Below, piece after piece: positions 6,171-6,980 of a stretch of DNA of 6,980 nt (the stretch's first letter is position 1; each line of letters opens with the position of its first letter). Source of the stretch: Ascidiaceihabitans sp. (GTDB lineage: Bacteria > Pseudomonadota > Alphaproteobacteria > Rhodobacterales > Rhodobacteraceae); assembly GCA_023301665.1 (NCBI GenBank), contig JALZUL010000228.1:1-6980 (forward strand), in the 5' to 3' direction. Both the position numbers and the translations under genes were made by a program. The notes under the pieces were generated by a model. That model saw nothing but the letters and a program-made list of their open reading frames with translations. It had not been told where the DNA came from and ran no database searches.

Positions 6171-6980
6171 TTACTTGTATGTGACTTGTTTCACGGCGGC
6201 GACAACTTCGTCGGTCGTGATGAGAGCGTGGCGTTCGAGGTTCGCAGCATAAGGCATTGGAACGTCTTTGCCGGTACAGTTGATCACTGGCGCGTCAAGG
6301 TAGTCAAACGCTTCTTGCATGAGCACGGAGCTGATGTAGCTGCCAACGGACCCTTGTGGCCAACCTTCTTCAACTGTCACACAACGGTTTGTTTTCATGA
6401 CAGATTTGATGATGGCAGGAGTGTCCATTGGACGGATCGTACGAAGATCGAGAACCTCGGCAGAGATACCTTCTTCGGCCAATTTATCAGCCGCTTCAAG
6501 AGAATATGTCATGCCGATGCCGAAGCTGACGATTGTGACATCTGTACCTTCGCGCCAAATACGGGCTTTGCCGAATGGCACGGTGTAATCGTCAATGTCA
6601 GGGACATCAAAGGTGCGACCATAGAGAATTTCATTCTCTAGGAAGATGACAGGGTTGTCGTCGCGGATCGCTGTTTTCATCAGACCTTTGGCATCGGATG
6701 CAGAGTAGGGCATCGCGACTTTCAGGCCAGGCACTTGCATGAACCATGCTGCGTAGTCTTGGCTGTGTTGTGCGCCAACACGTGCCGCTGCGCCGTTTGG
6801 TCCACGGAACACCATTGGTGCGCCCATCTGACCACCAGACATATAAAGTGTCTTGGCTGCAGAGTTGATGATGTGGTCCATCGCTTGCATGGCAAAGTTG
6901 AATGTCATGAATTCAACGATTGGGCGTACACCGGCGAAAGAAGCACCGGTTGCGATACCTGCAAAGCCGTGTTCGGTGAT
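6171..6980 (-). CDS. pdhB: Pyruvate dehydrogenase E1 component subunit beta, 5'-partial
   Basis: Beta subunit of the thiamine-diphosphate enzyme that decarboxylates pyruvate and reductively acetylates the lipoyl group on E2. The frame stays open to the right edge of the window, so the true start lies outside; 269 C-terminal residues are visible. Reading inward from the edge, the protein begins ITEHGFAGIGATGASFAGVR, which contains the glutamate (codon 6974-6972) equivalent to human E1 beta Glu59 that activates the thiamine cofactor. Then follow EFMTFNFAMQAMDHIINSAAK, FRGPNGAAARVGAQHSQ, and the C-terminal transketolase domain with DLRTIRPMD and VEEGWPQGSVG. The internal ATG at 6908 is not the start, since conserved family sequence continues in frame upstream. 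Alphaproteobacterial E1 beta proteins usually carry an extra N-terminal lipoyl domain, which would lie outside the window. It is followed 12 nt later by pdhC. Confidence 0.97.
   Translation of the reverse strand: MTEHGFAGIATGASFAGVRPIVEFMTFNFAMQAMDHIINSAAKTLYMSGGQMGAPMVFRGPNGAAARVGAQHSQDYAAWFMQVPGLKVAMPYSASDAKGLMKTAIRDDNPVIFLENEILYGRTFDVPDIDDYTVPFGKARIWREGTDVTIVSFGIGMTYSLEAADKLAEEGISAEVLDLRTIRPMDTPAIIKSVMKTNRCVTVEEGWPQGSVGSYISSVLMQEAFDYLDAPVINCTGKDVPMPYAANLERHALITTDEVVAAVKQVTYK

Noticed and set aside
5689..6252. Plus-strand open frame of 187 codons antisense to the pdhC linker regions
   Set aside because: The Ala/Ser/Thr-rich product simply mirrors the Ala/Pro-rich linkers of E2 on the other strand.
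5484..6641. Long plus-strand open frame (385 codons) antisense to pdhC and pdhB
   Set aside because: It is opposite two highly conserved genes, its product is unusually rich in Cys, His, Phe and Trp with no recognisable domain, and its frame is explained by codon bias of the opposite strand.

Overview
The window looks like a chromosomal segment of an alphaproteobacterium of the order Rhodobacterales, most likely a Roseobacter-group member of moderate GC content. Three things point there: a gene-transfer-agent (GTA) baseplate protein of the Rhodobacter capsulatus RcGTA type, a small Rhodobacterales-type DUF7742-like protein coupled to it, and alphaproteobacterial pdhB/pdhC genes. No genus can be named from the sequence alone.

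Layout. Positions 1-3236 (+) hold the C-terminal 1077 residues of the large GTA baseplate/tail-tip protein (RcGTA g15/rcc01698 type); its start lies left of the window. A 106-residue DUF7742-like protein (3236-3556, +) starts on the last base of the g15 stop codon. After about 90 bp containing a plausible promoter comes cysE, serine O-acetyltransferase (3650-4459, +). A convergent gene at 4494-4721 (-) encodes a 75-residue exported, very basic protein of unknown function. A 153-bp intergenic stretch with two inverted repeats separates it from pdhC (4875-6158, -; dihydrolipoamide acetyltransferase, E2) and the 3' part of pdhB (6171 to beyond 6980, -; E1 beta), which are read in the order pdhB-pdhC.

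How the genes work together. The left part is the distal end of a GTA structural cluster: g15 builds the tail tip of the DNA-transferring particle, and the coupled small protein may be a GTA accessory protein or simply a hitch-hiker. cysE is a housekeeping gene (first step of cysteine synthesis from serine) next to the GTA cluster, probably with its own promoter. The right part makes two subunits of the pyruvate dehydrogenase complex, which converts pyruvate to acetyl-CoA, the same acetyl donor that CysE uses; this link is metabolic and not evidence of co-regulation.

I found no RNA gene, CRISPR array, insertion sequence, attachment site or defence system. No gene-free stretch exceeds 300 bp. 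The least explained items are the secreted basic peptide and the small gene coupled to g15. I see no strong case for an undescribed multi-gene system.
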